From contig NZ_SLVF01000008.1 in NCBI RefSeq assembly GCF_004345365.1, forward strand, positions 310,001-374,000: a DNA stretch of 64,000 bases, written 5' to 3'. The translations under genes and the position numbers were made by a program. The notes under the pieces were generated by a model, which saw only the letters and a program-made list of their open reading frames with translations, was not told where the DNA came from and searched no databases. This DNA comes from Kribbella sp. VKM Ac-2568 (GTDB taxonomy: Bacteria > Actinomycetota > Actinomycetes > Propionibacteriales > Kribbellaceae). The first letter of the stretch is position 1. Every line of letters starts with the position of its first letter. Positions 8,881-18,197 of the stretch are shown here, piece by piece.

Positions 8881-9540
8881 TCAGGCGGTTCCGCGGACGC
8901 GGCGGATGTAGTTGCCGTACTGGCGGCGGCCGGCGACCTTCCAGATCAGCCTGACCGGCGCGGGCAGGTGTGACAGGAAGTTCCGCTCCTCCTCCGGCGA
9001 GGTCTCCTCGAGGATCGCGCCCAGGAAGAGCAGCCGCTTGTGCTTGTCGTCGATCGACTCGGCGCCGCGTTCACCGAGCTTGCTCCACTGCTCGACCGTC
9101 AGGTACTTGCGGACCAGCGGCAGGATCTCCTGCTCCTCCTCGGCCATGTGCTCGTCGACGATCGCCGATGCGTCGCGGACGGCCTGGGCCAGGGCGTCGC
9201 GATCGGCCGGGTTCGCCGTGGCCCGCCAGGCCGGCGTCAGCTTGTCGATCTGGTCGAGCGCCGTCGACAGTGCCGCGTGCTGGAACTCCATCCGGTGCAC
9301 CAGGTCGGTGTGCAGCGTCGCCGTCTCCAGCAGCGGTGGCCACAGCAGGTCGTCCTCGTTCTCGTGGTGATGGTGCAACGCCGCCACGATGTCGCTCAGA
9401 TGCTCGCCCACGATCGCCGCGCGGCCGGTGTCGCCCGGGCCGACGCGGCTGATCACGTCGGGCAGCAGGCGGAACTCACGCCGGAACACGCGGTGGATGA
9501 CGACCATCTCGTGGGTGTCGGGCTCTGCGGTGGTGCTCAT
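8881..9540 (-). CDS. Hemerythrin HHE domain protein
   Basis: Protein of 219 residues with a four-helix hemerythrin-like fold. Candidate iron ligands are in HEMVVIHRVFRREF near the N-terminus, HHHHENEDDLLWP around residue 60, HAALSTALDQ around residue 85 and HMAEEEQEILPL around residue 125. Start ATG 9540 is preceded by GAGGAACAG; an ORF extension 17 codons upstream has no such support. Family members bind O2 or NO, or sense redox or iron state. The C-terminal ~70 residues lie outside the hemerythrin domain and contain a basic segment. Confidence 0.88.
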   Translation of the reverse strand: MSTTAEPDTHEMVVIHRVFRREFRLLPDVISRVGPGDTGRAAIVGEHLSDIVAALHHHHENEDDLLWPPLLETATLHTDLVHRMEFQHAALSTALDQIDKLTPAWRATANPADRDALAQAVRDASAIVDEHMAEEEQEILPLVRKYLTVEQWSKLGERGAESIDDKHKRLLFLGAILEETSPEEERNFLSHLPAPVRLIWKVAGRRQYGNYIRRVRGTA

Positions 9541-9672
9541 CTGTTCCTCCCCGGAGAACGCGGCTCGGTCGCCCGTGGAGTCGAGAATCACCTGGCGCCG
9601 GCGGTACCGGAGTACAGGTGTCTGCTGCCACGCTGCCGGATGGTTCCCCCCAACCGACGCGATGCCGCCGTT

Positions 9673-10656
9673 TCACGGTACCGGAGCCGGCGTCACCTTC
9701 GTCGGGGTTTTCTGGTGGCCGGCGGAGCGGGGCAGCCGGATGATGCCCTGGGAGACGGCGACGCCGGTGAGCACCACGAGCGCGCCGACCGGCTGGTACC
9801 AGGTGAGGTGCTCGTCCAGCACGATCACGCCGACGACGATCGCGAAGATCGGCATCACGTAGGTGACCATCGAGGTCATGCTGGCGCCGATCAGCCGGAT
9901 CATCCGCAGGTTGAGCACGAAGGCGATCCCGCTGCCCAAGGCGCCCAGGGCAACGACGCTGGCGATCACCTCCACGGACAGCGACCACGGCGTCGGCGGC
10001 GCGTGACCGGCGATCAACGGGGCGATCACGGCCAGCTGGATGGTGGCGCAGAGCAACAGTGCGGCCGACAACGCGGTACCGGAGAGGTTGCTGCCGGCGA
10101 TGAACCGCTTCTGGTACGGGATGGCGACGCCGTACGAGAGCGCGGCGCCCATGCAGAACAACTGGCCGATCAGATCCGCGCCGCCGTGCAGCTGCCAGGC
10201 GCCGAGCACGACCATCATGCCGAGGAAGCCGACGAGCAGGCCGAGCACTCGCTGCAGGGTGAACTTCTCGGTCCGGAACACCAGGACCGCGATGGGGAGC
10301 ACGGCCAGCGGGGTGATCCCGTTCCAGATGCCGGCCAGCAGGGACGGGATGCGCTGCTCGCCGTACCCGAAGAGGGTCCAGGGGAGGGCGGAGCCGATGG
10401 CGCCGACGACGAAGGTGTGCGCCCAGATCCGTGGCGAGCGGGGCAGTGCCTCGCGCTTGACCAGCAGGATCGCGAGCAGCACGAGCGTGCCCGCGAGCAC
10501 CCGTCCGAGCGCGAGGTAGGCCGGATGCAGTTCGCGGACCCCGATCGAGATGAAGAGGAAGCTGCAGCCCCAGATCGCGGCGAGGACCAGCATCGTGGGG
10601 GCCCAGGTCTTGACCGGCGGCTTGTCAGGAGTCGTCAGGGTGCTCACTCCTGACAT
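9673..10656 (-). CDS. EamA-family (DMT) transporter
   Basis: Membrane protein of 327 residues with ten predicted helices in two EamA repeats, beginning APTMLVLAAIWGCSFLFISI. The second repeat ends at GALVVLTGVAVSQG. The family exports metabolites and amino acids across the cytoplasmic membrane; the substrate here is unknown. ATG 10656 is preceded by GGAGG about 11 nt upstream. It is divergent from the cysteine-desulfurase-like gene, with 97 bp between the starts, and upstream of both lies a T-rich stretch (10676-10690). Confidence 0.88.
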   Translation of the reverse strand: MSGVSTLTTPDKPPVKTWAPTMLVLAAIWGCSFLFISIGVRELHPAYLALGRVLAGTLVLLAILLVKREALPRSPRIWAHTFVVGAIGSALPWTLFGYGEQRIPSLLAGIWNGITPLAVLPIAVLVFRTEKFTLQRVLGLLVGFLGMMVVLGAWQLHGGADLIGQLFCMGAALSYGVAIPYQKRFIAGSNLSGTALSAALLLCATIQLAVIAPLIAGHAPPTPWSLSVEVIASVVALGALGSGIAFVLNLRMIRLIGASMTSMVTYVMPIFAIVVGVIVLDEHLTWYQPVGALVVLTGVAVSQGIIRLPRSAGHQKTPTKVTPAPVP

Positions 10657-10753
10657 CCTGCAGTAAACCTCCGACATTTTCAGATTTTTGTCTGGAACCG
10701 GGCAGATGGACGACCGGTGGCAGGGCAGGGGTGCGGCGGGGGAGGATGGCGTC

Positions 10754-11944
10754 ATGGGTGACTTTGAGGTTGATGCTGTCCGGAAGCAGTTCCCGGCGTT
10801 GGCGGAGGGGGCGGCGCACTTCGACGGGCCGGGTGGGTCGCAGACTCCGCAGGCGGTGGCCGACGCGGTTGCGCGGACGATGGTGTCGGCGCTGGCGAAC
10901 CGTGGCCGGTTGACCGCGGCCGAGCGGCGCGCGGACGACATCGTGGTCGGCGCGCGGCAGGCGATGGCGGACCTGCTGGGGACGGATCCCGGTGGCATCG
11001 TCTACGGCCGGAGCATGACGCAGTTGACCTACGACTTCTCCCGGACTCTCGCGAAGAACTGGGGGCCTGGCGACGAGGTGATCGTGACTCGCCTGGACCA
11101 CGACGCGAACGTCCGCCCGTGGGTCCAGGCCGCCGCGGCCGTCGGCGCCACCGTGCGCTGGCTTTCCTTCGACCCCGCCACCTCCGAACTCGACGACATC
11201 CAGCCGCTGCTCTCCGGACAGACCCGCCTGGTCGCGGTGACCGGCGCATCGAACCTGCTCGGCACCCGCCCGGACCTCGAGAGCATCGCGGCCAAGGTCC
11301 ATGCGACCGGCGCTCTCCTGTACGTCGACGGCGTGCACCTGACCGCGCACGCGCCGGTTGACGCCTCGTTCGCTGATTTCTACGCGTGCTCGCCGTACAA
11401 GTTCTTCGGGCCGCACTGTGGGGTGCTGTCGGCTTCGCCCGTGTTGCTCGAGGGACTCCGGCCGGACAAGTTGCTCCCGGCAAGCGATGTGGTGCCCGAG
11501 CGGTTCGAGTTCGGCACCCTGCCGTACGAGTTGCTCGCCGGGACCACCGCCGCGGTCGACTTCATCGCCGGTCTCGGGGGAACGGGGGCGACCCGGCGAG
11601 AGCGCTTGCTCGGATCTCTCGCGTTGCTGGAGAACTACGAGGACGAACTCCGCGCGGACCTGGAGCCCAGGCTCGCCGCGATCGACGGAGTCACCTTGCA
11701 CGGCAAGGCCCAGCGCCGTACGCCGACTCTGCTCTTCTCCGTCGACGGGTGGGAGCCACGCGCGGTCGCCGCGGAGCTCGCGGAGGCCGGGGTCAACGCG
11801 CCGGCCGGCACTTTCTACGCGCTGGAGACAGCCCGCCACGCTGGTCTCGGAGACATCGGCGCCGTGCGCGCGGGCCTCGCGCCGTACACGGATCGTACAG
11901 ACGTCGACCGTCTGGTCGAGGCGGTCGAGCGCCTAGGTTCCTGA
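10754..11944 (+). CDS. Cysteine-desulfurase-like aminotransferase (class V)
   Basis: PLP-dependent enzyme of 396 residues. The start resembles SufS-like proteins (FPALAEGAAHFDGPGGSQTP). The PLP-lysine lies in ACSPYKFFGPHCG near residue 217 and the PLP-interacting Asp in LYVDGVHLTAHAP near residue 194. The conserved cysteine loop expected near the C-terminus of true cysteine desulfurases is not evident; the sequence there is GTFYALETARHAGLG. It therefore fits the cysteine-desulfurase-like family often left without a proven reaction. ATG 10754 has GGAGG nine bases upstream. No Fe-S assembly genes lie nearby. Confidence 0.85.
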   Translation: MGDFEVDAVRKQFPALAEGAAHFDGPGGSQTPQAVADAVARTMVSALANRGRLTAAERRADDIVVGARQAMADLLGTDPGGIVYGRSMTQLTYDFSRTLAKNWGPGDEVIVTRLDHDANVRPWVQAAAAVGATVRWLSFDPATSELDDIQPLLSGQTRLVAVTGASNLLGTRPDLESIAAKVHATGALLYVDGVHLTAHAPVDASFADFYACSPYKFFGPHCGVLSASPVLLEGLRPDKLLPASDVVPERFEFGTLPYELLAGTTAAVDFIAGLGGTGATRRERLLGSLALLENYEDELRADLEPRLAAIDGVTLHGKAQRRTPTLLFSVDGWEPRAVAAELAEAGVNAPAGTFYALETARHAGLGDIGAVRAGLAPYTDRTDVDRLVEAVERLGS

Positions 11945-12110
11945 CCCCGGCAAGGTCGTCAACGCTGCTTGACGGCCGTCGAATCGACTAACTAAAGTCT
12001 GTGGAGTAAGTCGGTCAACCATCTCCGCACCACGGGTGGGCGGCACGCGGAGGTGGGGGATTCGTCGTGCTCGGACGCGTTTCTGATCAGGCTGCGAAGG
12101 AGCACGCGGA

Positions 12111-13688
12111 GTGAGAGAACCGAACAAGGTCTTCGTCCAGGCCGGTCCGTCGGACGCCCTGACCGCCGCCCCGGGCACCGGCAACGGCTGGTCCGCGGCA
12201 GGTATCGAGGTCCAGTGGACCCCGGTGGGTGAGGTGGTTGTCAGCGCGGTGGGTGGAGTCTGTCGCGTGGCGCTCCGGTGGGACGAGGCAATACCGGCCG
12301 AGGCGCTCGTGCTCGGTGACGCGTGGGAGCGGTCGTACGGCGACCTCCAGTGGCGGCACCTGCAACCCGAGCGGCTCCTGCCCTGGTACTGGCTGGCCCA
12401 CGACCGCCAGACCGGCACCACGACCGGAATGGGCGTGGACGTTCACCCGGGCGCGTTCTGCTCTTGGACCGTTGACCAGACCGGCAGCACCCTTTGGCTT
12501 GACCTCCGCAATGGCGGCGGCCCCACCCAGCTCGCCGGCCGCGCGCTCACCGCGGCGACGGTACGGCGCTTCGAGGACGCCGGCCCCCCCTGGCTCACCC
12601 TGAACGCCGCGGTGGCAGCCATGAGCTCCCACCTGCCCGAGCGCCCCGCGCCCGCGCCGGTGGTCGGGGCGAACAACTGGTACTACGCGTATGGCGAGGG
12701 ATTCGACGAGAAGGCGGTCCTCCAGGACGCGGCCACGGTGGTCGAGCTGGCCGACGGCCACCCGGTGAAGCCGTTCAGCGTCGTCGACGACGGCTGGAAC
12801 CCAGGCGGCAATGGTTCGGGTGGCCCCTGGGAGAGCGGAATCCCGGGCCTCTTCGACGACATGGCCGGGACCGCCGCCGCGGTGAAGGCGATCGGCGCGC
12901 GCCCGGGTCTGTGGTTCCGCCCGTTGCTGTCCCGGGAGAGCGGTCCCTGGGGTCGTGCCGGCAAGGCCGACGGACCAGGCCGTGCCCTCGACCCGTCGTA
13001 CCCGGAGGTGCTCGACCTGGTTCGGGCGGACCTGCGCCGGTTCAAGGACTGGGGGTTCGAGCTGGTCAAGCACGACTTCAGCACGTATGACGTGTTCGGC
13101 CGCTTCGGCCCGGCGATGGGCTCGCGGCTGACGGATTCCGGCTGGCAGTTCCACGATCCGGGCCGGACCACAGCCGAGATCGTGCTCGCGCTCTACCGCG
13201 AGATCCGCGCGGCGGCCGACGACGTCGTACTGATCGGCTGCAACACGGTCGGCCACCTGGCCGCCGGCCTGGTCGACGTGCAGCGCACAGGTGACGACAC
13301 GTCCGGGCGGGACTGGGAGCGGACCCGGAAGATGGGCGTCAACTCGCTCGCGTTCCGGCTGCCGCAGCACGACCGCTTCTTCGCCCTCGACGCCGACTGC
13401 GTTCCGTGCACGCCGCAGACGCCGTGGGAGCTGAACCGCCGGTTCCTCGATCTGGTGGCTCGGTCAGGAAGCGCTCTCTTCGTCTCCATCGATCCGGCCG
13501 CGCGCACCGAGCAGACCGATCGCGATCTTGGCGACGGTATACGGTTGGCGCTCAGTGGTGGCGACGCAGGTGGGATCGAGCCGGTGGACTGGCTGGTGAA
13601 CACGACGCCGAACGTCTGGCGCACGGGCGCCGGCACGGTGCGCTACGACTGGGGGCAGCCGTGGGGTGCTGACCCGGCTTCGGGCTAG
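12111..13688 (+). CDS. Alpha-galactosidase-like glycoside hydrolase (GH36 type)
   Basis: Protein of 525 residues with no signal peptide, so probably cytoplasmic. A C-terminal (beta/alpha)8 barrel carries PFSVVDDGWNPGG near residue 222, the nucleophile motif FELVKHDFSTYD (Asp near residue 321) and the acid/base region RTGDDTSGRDWERTRK near residue 393, all typical of clan GH-D/GH36. It is expected to release terminal alpha-galactose or a related sugar from imported oligosaccharides. GTG 12111 follows GAAGGAGC. The next gene, a ROK regulator, starts 31 bp after the stop, and GH125 follows, so this is the first gene of a small glycan operon. Confidence 0.85.
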   Translation: MREPNKVFVQAGPSDALTAAPGTGNGWSAAGIEVQWTPVGEVVVSAVGGVCRVALRWDEAIPAEALVLGDAWERSYGDLQWRHLQPERLLPWYWLAHDRQTGTTTGMGVDVHPGAFCSWTVDQTGSTLWLDLRNGGGPTQLAGRALTAATVRRFEDAGPPWLTLNAAVAAMSSHLPERPAPAPVVGANNWYYAYGEGFDEKAVLQDAATVVELADGHPVKPFSVVDDGWNPGGNGSGGPWESGIPGLFDDMAGTAAAVKAIGARPGLWFRPLLSRESGPWGRAGKADGPGRALDPSYPEVLDLVRADLRRFKDWGFELVKHDFSTYDVFGRFGPAMGSRLTDSGWQFHDPGRTTAEIVLALYREIRAAADDVVLIGCNTVGHLAAGLVDVQRTGDDTSGRDWERTRKMGVNSLAFRLPQHDRFFALDADCVPCTPQTPWELNRRFLDLVARSGSALFVSIDPAARTEQTDRDLGDGIRLALSGGDAGGIEPVDWLVNTTPNVWRTGAGTVRYDWGQPWGADPASG

Positions 13689-13719
13689 GGGTGCCCGTGC
13701 AGCGAGGACAGGGGGAGTG

Positions 13720-15024
13720 GTGAGCACCGAACAGCCGCCGGCCGTGGTGCGCCGGGGTACGAATCTCGACCGGGTCGGCGGATTCAACGACACGGTCGTG
13801 CTGGACGCGATCCGCCGGGCCGAGCAACGCCTCAGCCGGGTCGAGATCGCGGCGGCGACCGGACTGTCCGGCCAGGCGATCTCCAACATCACCCGCCGCC
13901 TCCTCGACGCCGGGCTGGTCCGCGAGGCCGGCCGGCAGAAGAGCACCGGCCTCGGCAAACCCCGCACGCTGCTCGAACTCGAGCCCACCGGCCAGTACGC
14001 CGTGGGCGTGCACCTCGACCCGGCGGTCGTCACGGTCGTCATGCTCGACCTGACCGGCCACGTGGTCGCGCGGCGGCGGGCGGAGACCCCGGCCTCCGAC
14101 GATCCGGACGTGCTGATCGCCGGGATCGCGGCGACGGTCGAGGACGTCATCGCGGAAGCCGGCGCACCGCGCGAGCGGGTGGTCGGCGTCGGGATCGCGG
14201 CGCCGGGCCCGATCGACGTCGACCGCGGTGTCGTAGTCGATCCGCCGAACCTCACCGCCTGGCACCTGGTCCCGCTGCGCGATGCCCTGCGCGAGCGGAC
14301 CGGCCTGCCCGTGCTGCTCGACAAGGACGTCACCGCGGCCGCGTCGGCGGAGAAGTGGGCCGGTGGCCCGAACGGACGCGGCAGCTTCGTCTTCTTCTAC
14401 CTCGGTACCGGTGTCGGCGCCGGGCTGGTGATCGGCGACGAGGTCGTCCGGGGGGCGACCAGCAACGTCGGCGAGATCGGCCACATCATCGTCGATCCCG
14501 ACGGTCCGCTCTGCTACTGCGGGCGCCGTGGCTGCGTCGGCGAGACGAGCCAGCCGCGCTACCTGGTCCAGCAGGCCGCGCAGGCAGGAGTCGTTGCTGC
14601 AGGCATCGATCTCGACGATCGGCACGCGGTCGACCTGGCGTTCGCGCAGCTCTGCGCCGACGCTGCCGCCGGGCCCGGGGTGGCGCGCGAGATCATCGCC
14701 GCGCTGGCCGAGAGGATTGCCAAGGTGGTCGAGGACATCGCGAACCTGCTGGACCTGGAGCGAGTTGTCTTCGGTGGTCCGCACTGGGACCAGCTCGCGC
14801 CGTTCTTCGACGAGTCCGTCCGGTCCGCGCTGGAAGAGCGCTTCCTGGTCCGTTCCGTGCACCCCTTCGTGGTCGCCGGGACCGCGCTCGGCGAGGATGT
14901 CGGCGCGGTCGGAGCGGCCAGTCTGGTGCTGGACCACACGTTCTCGCCCAATCCGTCCGTGCTCCTGCTCGGGCCGACGGAGAGCGCTCCCGCAGTCGCT
15001 CAGGTCGGTTCTGCTGAAAGGTGA
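13720..15024 (+). CDS. ROK-family transcriptional regulator
   Basis: Regulator of 434 residues. The N-terminal ~80 residues are a winged helix (RVEIAAATGLSGQAISNITRR); the rest is an actin-like ROK domain with the ATP/sugar loop FFYLGTGVGAGLVIGDE and the zinc motif GHIIVDPDGPLCYCGRRGCV. Members repress sugar operons and are released by a sugar ligand. GTG 13720 (or the in-frame GTG at 13717) follows GGGGGAG. Position between an alpha-galactosidase and an alpha-mannosidase suggests it senses galactose- or mannose-containing glycans. The stop is 7 bp before the GH125 start. Confidence 0.9.
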   Translation: MSTEQPPAVVRRGTNLDRVGGFNDTVVLDAIRRAEQRLSRVEIAAATGLSGQAISNITRRLLDAGLVREAGRQKSTGLGKPRTLLELEPTGQYAVGVHLDPAVVTVVMLDLTGHVVARRRAETPASDDPDVLIAGIAATVEDVIAEAGAPRERVVGVGIAAPGPIDVDRGVVVDPPNLTAWHLVPLRDALRERTGLPVLLDKDVTAAASAEKWAGGPNGRGSFVFFYLGTGVGAGLVIGDEVVRGATSNVGEIGHIIVDPDGPLCYCGRRGCVGETSQPRYLVQQAAQAGVVAAGIDLDDRHAVDLAFAQLCADAAAGPGVAREIIAALAERIAKVVEDIANLLDLERVVFGGPHWDQLAPFFDESVRSALEERFLVRSVHPFVVAGTALGEDVGAVGAASLVLDHTFSPNPSVLLLGPTESAPAVAQVGSAER

Positions 15025-15031
15025 TGTTGTG

Positions 15032-16309
15032 ATGACCGGTATCGATGCCGATGTGCTGGCGCGCGCCGCCGACGAGGTCCGCCGGGCGACCGGCGACCAG
15101 GTGATCGCGGACATGTTCCAGCGGTCGATGGCGGAGAACCTGCCCGCGGTCGCGGAGCGGCTGCCGGACGGGACCACCTTCGTGCTGACCGGCGACATCC
15201 CGGCGATGTGGCTGCGCGACTCCGCCGCCCAGCTCCGGCCGTACCTGGTGCTCTGCGGCGACGACCCGGGGCTGCAGGACGTGCTGATCGGCGTACTGCA
15301 CCGGCAGTTGGAGTACCTCGCGATCGACCCGTACGCGAACGCGTTCAACCGTGAGGCCAACGGGGAGGGTCACACCACCGACGAGACCGAGATGTCGCCG
15401 TGGGTGTGGGAGCGCAAGTACGAGATCGACTCGCTCTGTTATCCGCTCGAGCTGGCCTACCGGCTGTGGCGGATCACCGGCCGGGAGGACGTGATCGACG
15501 ACCGGTTCCGCGCCGCCGCGGACGCGATCCTCGAGCTCTGGACGGTCGAGCTGGACCACGAGGCGCGATCGGCGTACCGGTTCCAGCGGCACGACGAGGA
15601 GCCGACGGACACCCTCGTCCGGGAGGGACGTGGGCGGCTGACCACGCCGACCGGGATGTCGTGGAGCGCTTTCCGGCCGAGCGACGACGCCACCGAGCAC
15701 GGGTTCAACGTACCCGGGAACATGTTCGCGTCGGTGGTGCTCGGGTACCTGCAGGCGATCGCGTCCGAGGTGCTCCGGGACGAGTCGCTGGCGGCGCGGG
15801 CGAAGGAGTTGAAGGCCGGCATCGACGAGGGGATCGCGCTGTACGGCGTCGTCGAGCACCCGACGTTCGGTCGCGTCTACGCGTATGAGGTGGACGGCGC
15901 GGGGGAGCGGTTGCTGATGGACGACGCGAACATGCCGAGTCTGCTTTCCCTGCCGATGACGGGGTTCGCGGCCGCCGACGACCCAACGTACCTGGCGACT
16001 CGGTCGCTGCTGCTCAGCTCCGAGAATCCCTACTACTACAGCGGAACCCATGCGTCCGGGATCGGCAGCCCGCACACGCCGCCGTCGCACGTCTGGCCGA
16101 TCGCGCTCGCGGTCCAAGGCCTCACCAGCACCTCGGCCGAGGAGCGTCAGCAACTGCTCGAACTCCTCCGCGACACGACCGGCGGCACCGGCCAGATGCA
16201 CGAGTCCTTCCACTGCGACGACCCGACCGTCTTCACCCGCGAGTGGTTTTCCTGGGCCAACGCCATGTTCTGCGAACTAGCCCTGGCCCACGCCGGCCAC
16301 ACCCTCTGA
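15032..16309 (+). CDS. Glycoside hydrolase family 125 (exo-alpha-1,6-mannosidase)
   Basis: Protein of 425 residues, without a signal peptide. It shows the hallmarks of GH125: LTGDIPAMWLRDSAAQLRPY near residue 55, EMSPWVWERKYEIDSLCYP near residue 117, FNVPGNMFASVVLGYL near residue 230 and ESFHCDDPTVFTREWFSWAN close to the C-terminus. Characterised members are metal-independent exo-alpha-1,6-mannosidases acting by inversion. ATG 15032 overlaps a GTG one codon earlier; AAAGGTGAT precedes it. Last gene of the GH36-ROK-GH125 cluster; a role in trimming imported mannose-rich glycans is inferred. Confidence 0.92.
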   Translation: MTGIDADVLARAADEVRRATGDQVIADMFQRSMAENLPAVAERLPDGTTFVLTGDIPAMWLRDSAAQLRPYLVLCGDDPGLQDVLIGVLHRQLEYLAIDPYANAFNREANGEGHTTDETEMSPWVWERKYEIDSLCYPLELAYRLWRITGREDVIDDRFRAAADAILELWTVELDHEARSAYRFQRHDEEPTDTLVREGRGRLTTPTGMSWSAFRPSDDATEHGFNVPGNMFASVVLGYLQAIASEVLRDESLAARAKELKAGIDEGIALYGVVEHPTFGRVYAYEVDGAGERLLMDDANMPSLLSLPMTGFAAADDPTYLATRSLLLSSENPYYYSGTHASGIGSPHTPPSHVWPIALAVQGLTSTSAEERQQLLELLRDTTGGTGQMHESFHCDDPTVFTREWFSWANAMFCELALAHAGHTL

Positions 16310-16339
16310 CACGCCGCCCCTTCAGCCCATCCTGCCTGG

Positions 16340-17185
16340 TCAGACGACGTCTCGGCGGCGCGTGGTGACGGCGGCCAGCAAGGCGAAGACCAGGGTGTAG
16401 CCGAGGAGCGTCAGGAGAGCGCGTTCTCCGCTCACGGCGTCTCGGACTCCGGGAGGTGCGTCGGCAGCGATCATGCCGGTGACGCTGAAGACCAACGCGC
16501 CCGCGTTCGCCCCGGGCATCGCGTCGGACAGGAACTCCAGAGCAGGCAGCAAACTGCTGACCACCCCGGCCAGGAGCGCCTCGACGCCGAGGATCCAGAC
16601 GACGCCCAACCCGATCGGCAGCGCGACGTTGCGGAAGGCAACCGCCAGCACGACGCCGGCAAGACACCACATCGTCAGAACCAGCCAGCCGCCCGCCAGT
16701 GCCTGCAGGATGTCGACCGCACCCGGCCAACTCATCGGCGCGTTCTCGGCGGCGGCGATCCCGACGCTGCACAGGGCACAGGCAACGAAGGTCCCGAGCA
16801 CCCAGACCGCCAGCATGGTCAGCAGCCCGAGCAGTTGCCCGGCCAGCATCGCGCCACGTCCGGGCTTCTGGGTGAGGATGGTCTTGAGCGTTCCCCAGGT
16901 GTACTCGCCGCCGACCACGATCGCCCCGAGCACCAGAGCGAGCGCTCCCGCGAACACCGGGAAGCCGCCGATCGTGTTGTCCAGCACGCGTTCCGGCAGC
17001 AGCCCGCGCAACACCTGCGCACGAGGTACTCCGCTGGTCTGCTGGTTGTCGTCGCCGGTCGCGTAGCCCAGATACGGCAGCAGATATCCGAAGACGAGGC
17101 TCAGCACGAGCCCGGCTCCGAAGAGCACCCAGACGGCTGATCGTTTGCGGAGCTTGAGCAGCTCGGCGCGATAACTACCCAACAT
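16340..17185 (-). CDS. ABC-2 type transporter permease
   Basis: Membrane protein of 281 residues with about six hydrophobic helices and the usual ABC-2 start (MLGSYRAELLKLRKRSAVWV), a basic N-terminal segment before helix 1 and a TLKTILTQKPGRG loop after helix 2. It pairs with the ATPase gene immediately upstream, whose stop codon it overlaps by 11 bp (17175-17185). Complexes of this type export lipids or peptides, or confer resistance. The histidine kinase and two response regulators upstream suggest regulated expression. Confidence 0.9.
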   Translation of the reverse strand: MLGSYRAELLKLRKRSAVWVLFGAGLVLSLVFGYLLPYLGYATGDDNQQTSGVPRAQVLRGLLPERVLDNTIGGFPVFAGALALVLGAIVVGGEYTWGTLKTILTQKPGRGAMLAGQLLGLLTMLAVWVLGTFVACALCSVGIAAAENAPMSWPGAVDILQALAGGWLVLTMWCLAGVVLAVAFRNVALPIGLGVVWILGVEALLAGVVSSLLPALEFLSDAMPGANAGALVFSVTGMIAADAPPGVRDAVSGERALLTLLGYTLVFALLAAVTTRRRDVV

Positions 17186-18101
17186 CGGCCTTCTCCTCCG
17201 GCTGGGTCGTAGTGAGCTCGAAGAACACGTCCTCGAGAGCCCGTTCGGTACTGCGGAGCTCGGACACCGCGATCCCCGCCTCGACCAGGACCCGGTTGAC
17301 CTCGGCCGCGCGGTCCGGAGCCACCTTGACCCGCAGCGTGTCGTCGTACAGGTGGACGGTGTCGGCGCCGAGCGCCTCGGTGAGAACGGAGCGAGCGCTC
17401 TCTCGCGGCGCTGCCCTGATCACCAGTTCCTGCTGGCCGCGCAGTTCCTCGACGTTGTGCTCGGCAACCATCTTGCCTTCGCTGATGATGCCGACGCGGT
17501 CGCAGATCTGCTGCACCTCGCCGAGCAGGTGGCTGGACAGCAGCACGGTCCGGCCGTCGGCGCCGAGCTCGCGGATCAGCCGGCGCATGTCCCGCATCCC
17601 GGCCGGATCGAGTCCGTTCGTCGGCTCGTCGAGGATCACCAGTTCGGGATCCTTGAGCAGCGCCGCCGCCACCCCGAGCCGTTGCTTCATGCCGAGCGAG
17701 TACGTCGAGAAGCGGTCGCGCGCGCGGTCGGTGAGATCCACCAGTGCCAGGACCTCGTGGATCCGGGCGCGGGGCACCTCGGCGTACTCGGCGAGCAGGC
17801 GGAGGTTGTCGAGCCCGGACAGGTAAGGGTAGAACGCGGGCGACTCGATCATCGACCCGGTGCGGGCGAGCACCTGAGCCTGGCCGGGGGCGCCGCCGAG
17901 CACGCGGACGGTACCGCTGGTCGGGGCGATCAGGCCGGTCAGGATCCGCAGCGTGGTGGTCTTGCCGGCGCCGTTCGGCCCGAGGAACCCGTAGACCTCA
18001 CCGGGCCGGACCGTCAGATCGACACCGTTGACAGCGAGGGTGTCGCCGTAGCGTTTGGTCAGGCCGGTGACCTCGACCAGCGGGGCTGCTGTTTCACTCA
18101 T
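17175..18101 (-). CDS. ABC transporter ATP-binding protein
   Basis: ATPase of 308 residues. Walker A is GPNGAGKTTT near residue 41, the signature is YSLGMKQRLGVA near residue 137 and Walker B is LVILDEPTNGLDP near residue 157; a C-terminal ~80-residue extension matches DrrA/CcmA-type exporters. It works with the overlapping ABC-2 permease. ATG 18101. It lies 96 bp downstream of the first response-regulator gene on the same strand, so the two-component genes and exporter may form one regulon. Confidence 0.93.
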   Translation of the reverse strand: MSETAAPLVEVTGLTKRYGDTLAVNGVDLTVRPGEVYGFLGPNGAGKTTTLRILTGLIAPTSGTVRVLGGAPGQAQVLARTGSMIESPAFYPYLSGLDNLRLLAEYAEVPRARIHEVLALVDLTDRARDRFSTYSLGMKQRLGVAAALLKDPELVILDEPTNGLDPAGMRDMRRLIRELGADGRTVLLSSHLLGEVQQICDRVGIISEGKMVAEHNVEELRGQQELVIRAAPRESARSVLTEALGADTVHLYDDTLRVKVAPDRAAEVNRVLVEAGIAVSELRSTERALEDVFFELTTTQPEEKADVG

Positions 18102-18197
18102 ACCCCGACCTTGCCCGCCACCACCCGTCTGCCGCGTCGCCTCGGGGGAGTGACCCGGGCTACCGCCAGGGGAGTATCCGGGGCAGCCCTCGTAGTA

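Noticed and set aside
10676..10700. Inverted repeat GACATTTTCAGATTTTTGTC at the EamA/desulfurase promoter
   Set aside because: Only four end bases are symmetric; too weak to call an operator.
11945..12110. ROK operator before the GH36 gene
   Set aside because: GACTAACTAAAGTC is only a 4-bp-arm palindrome and no longer symmetry is present.
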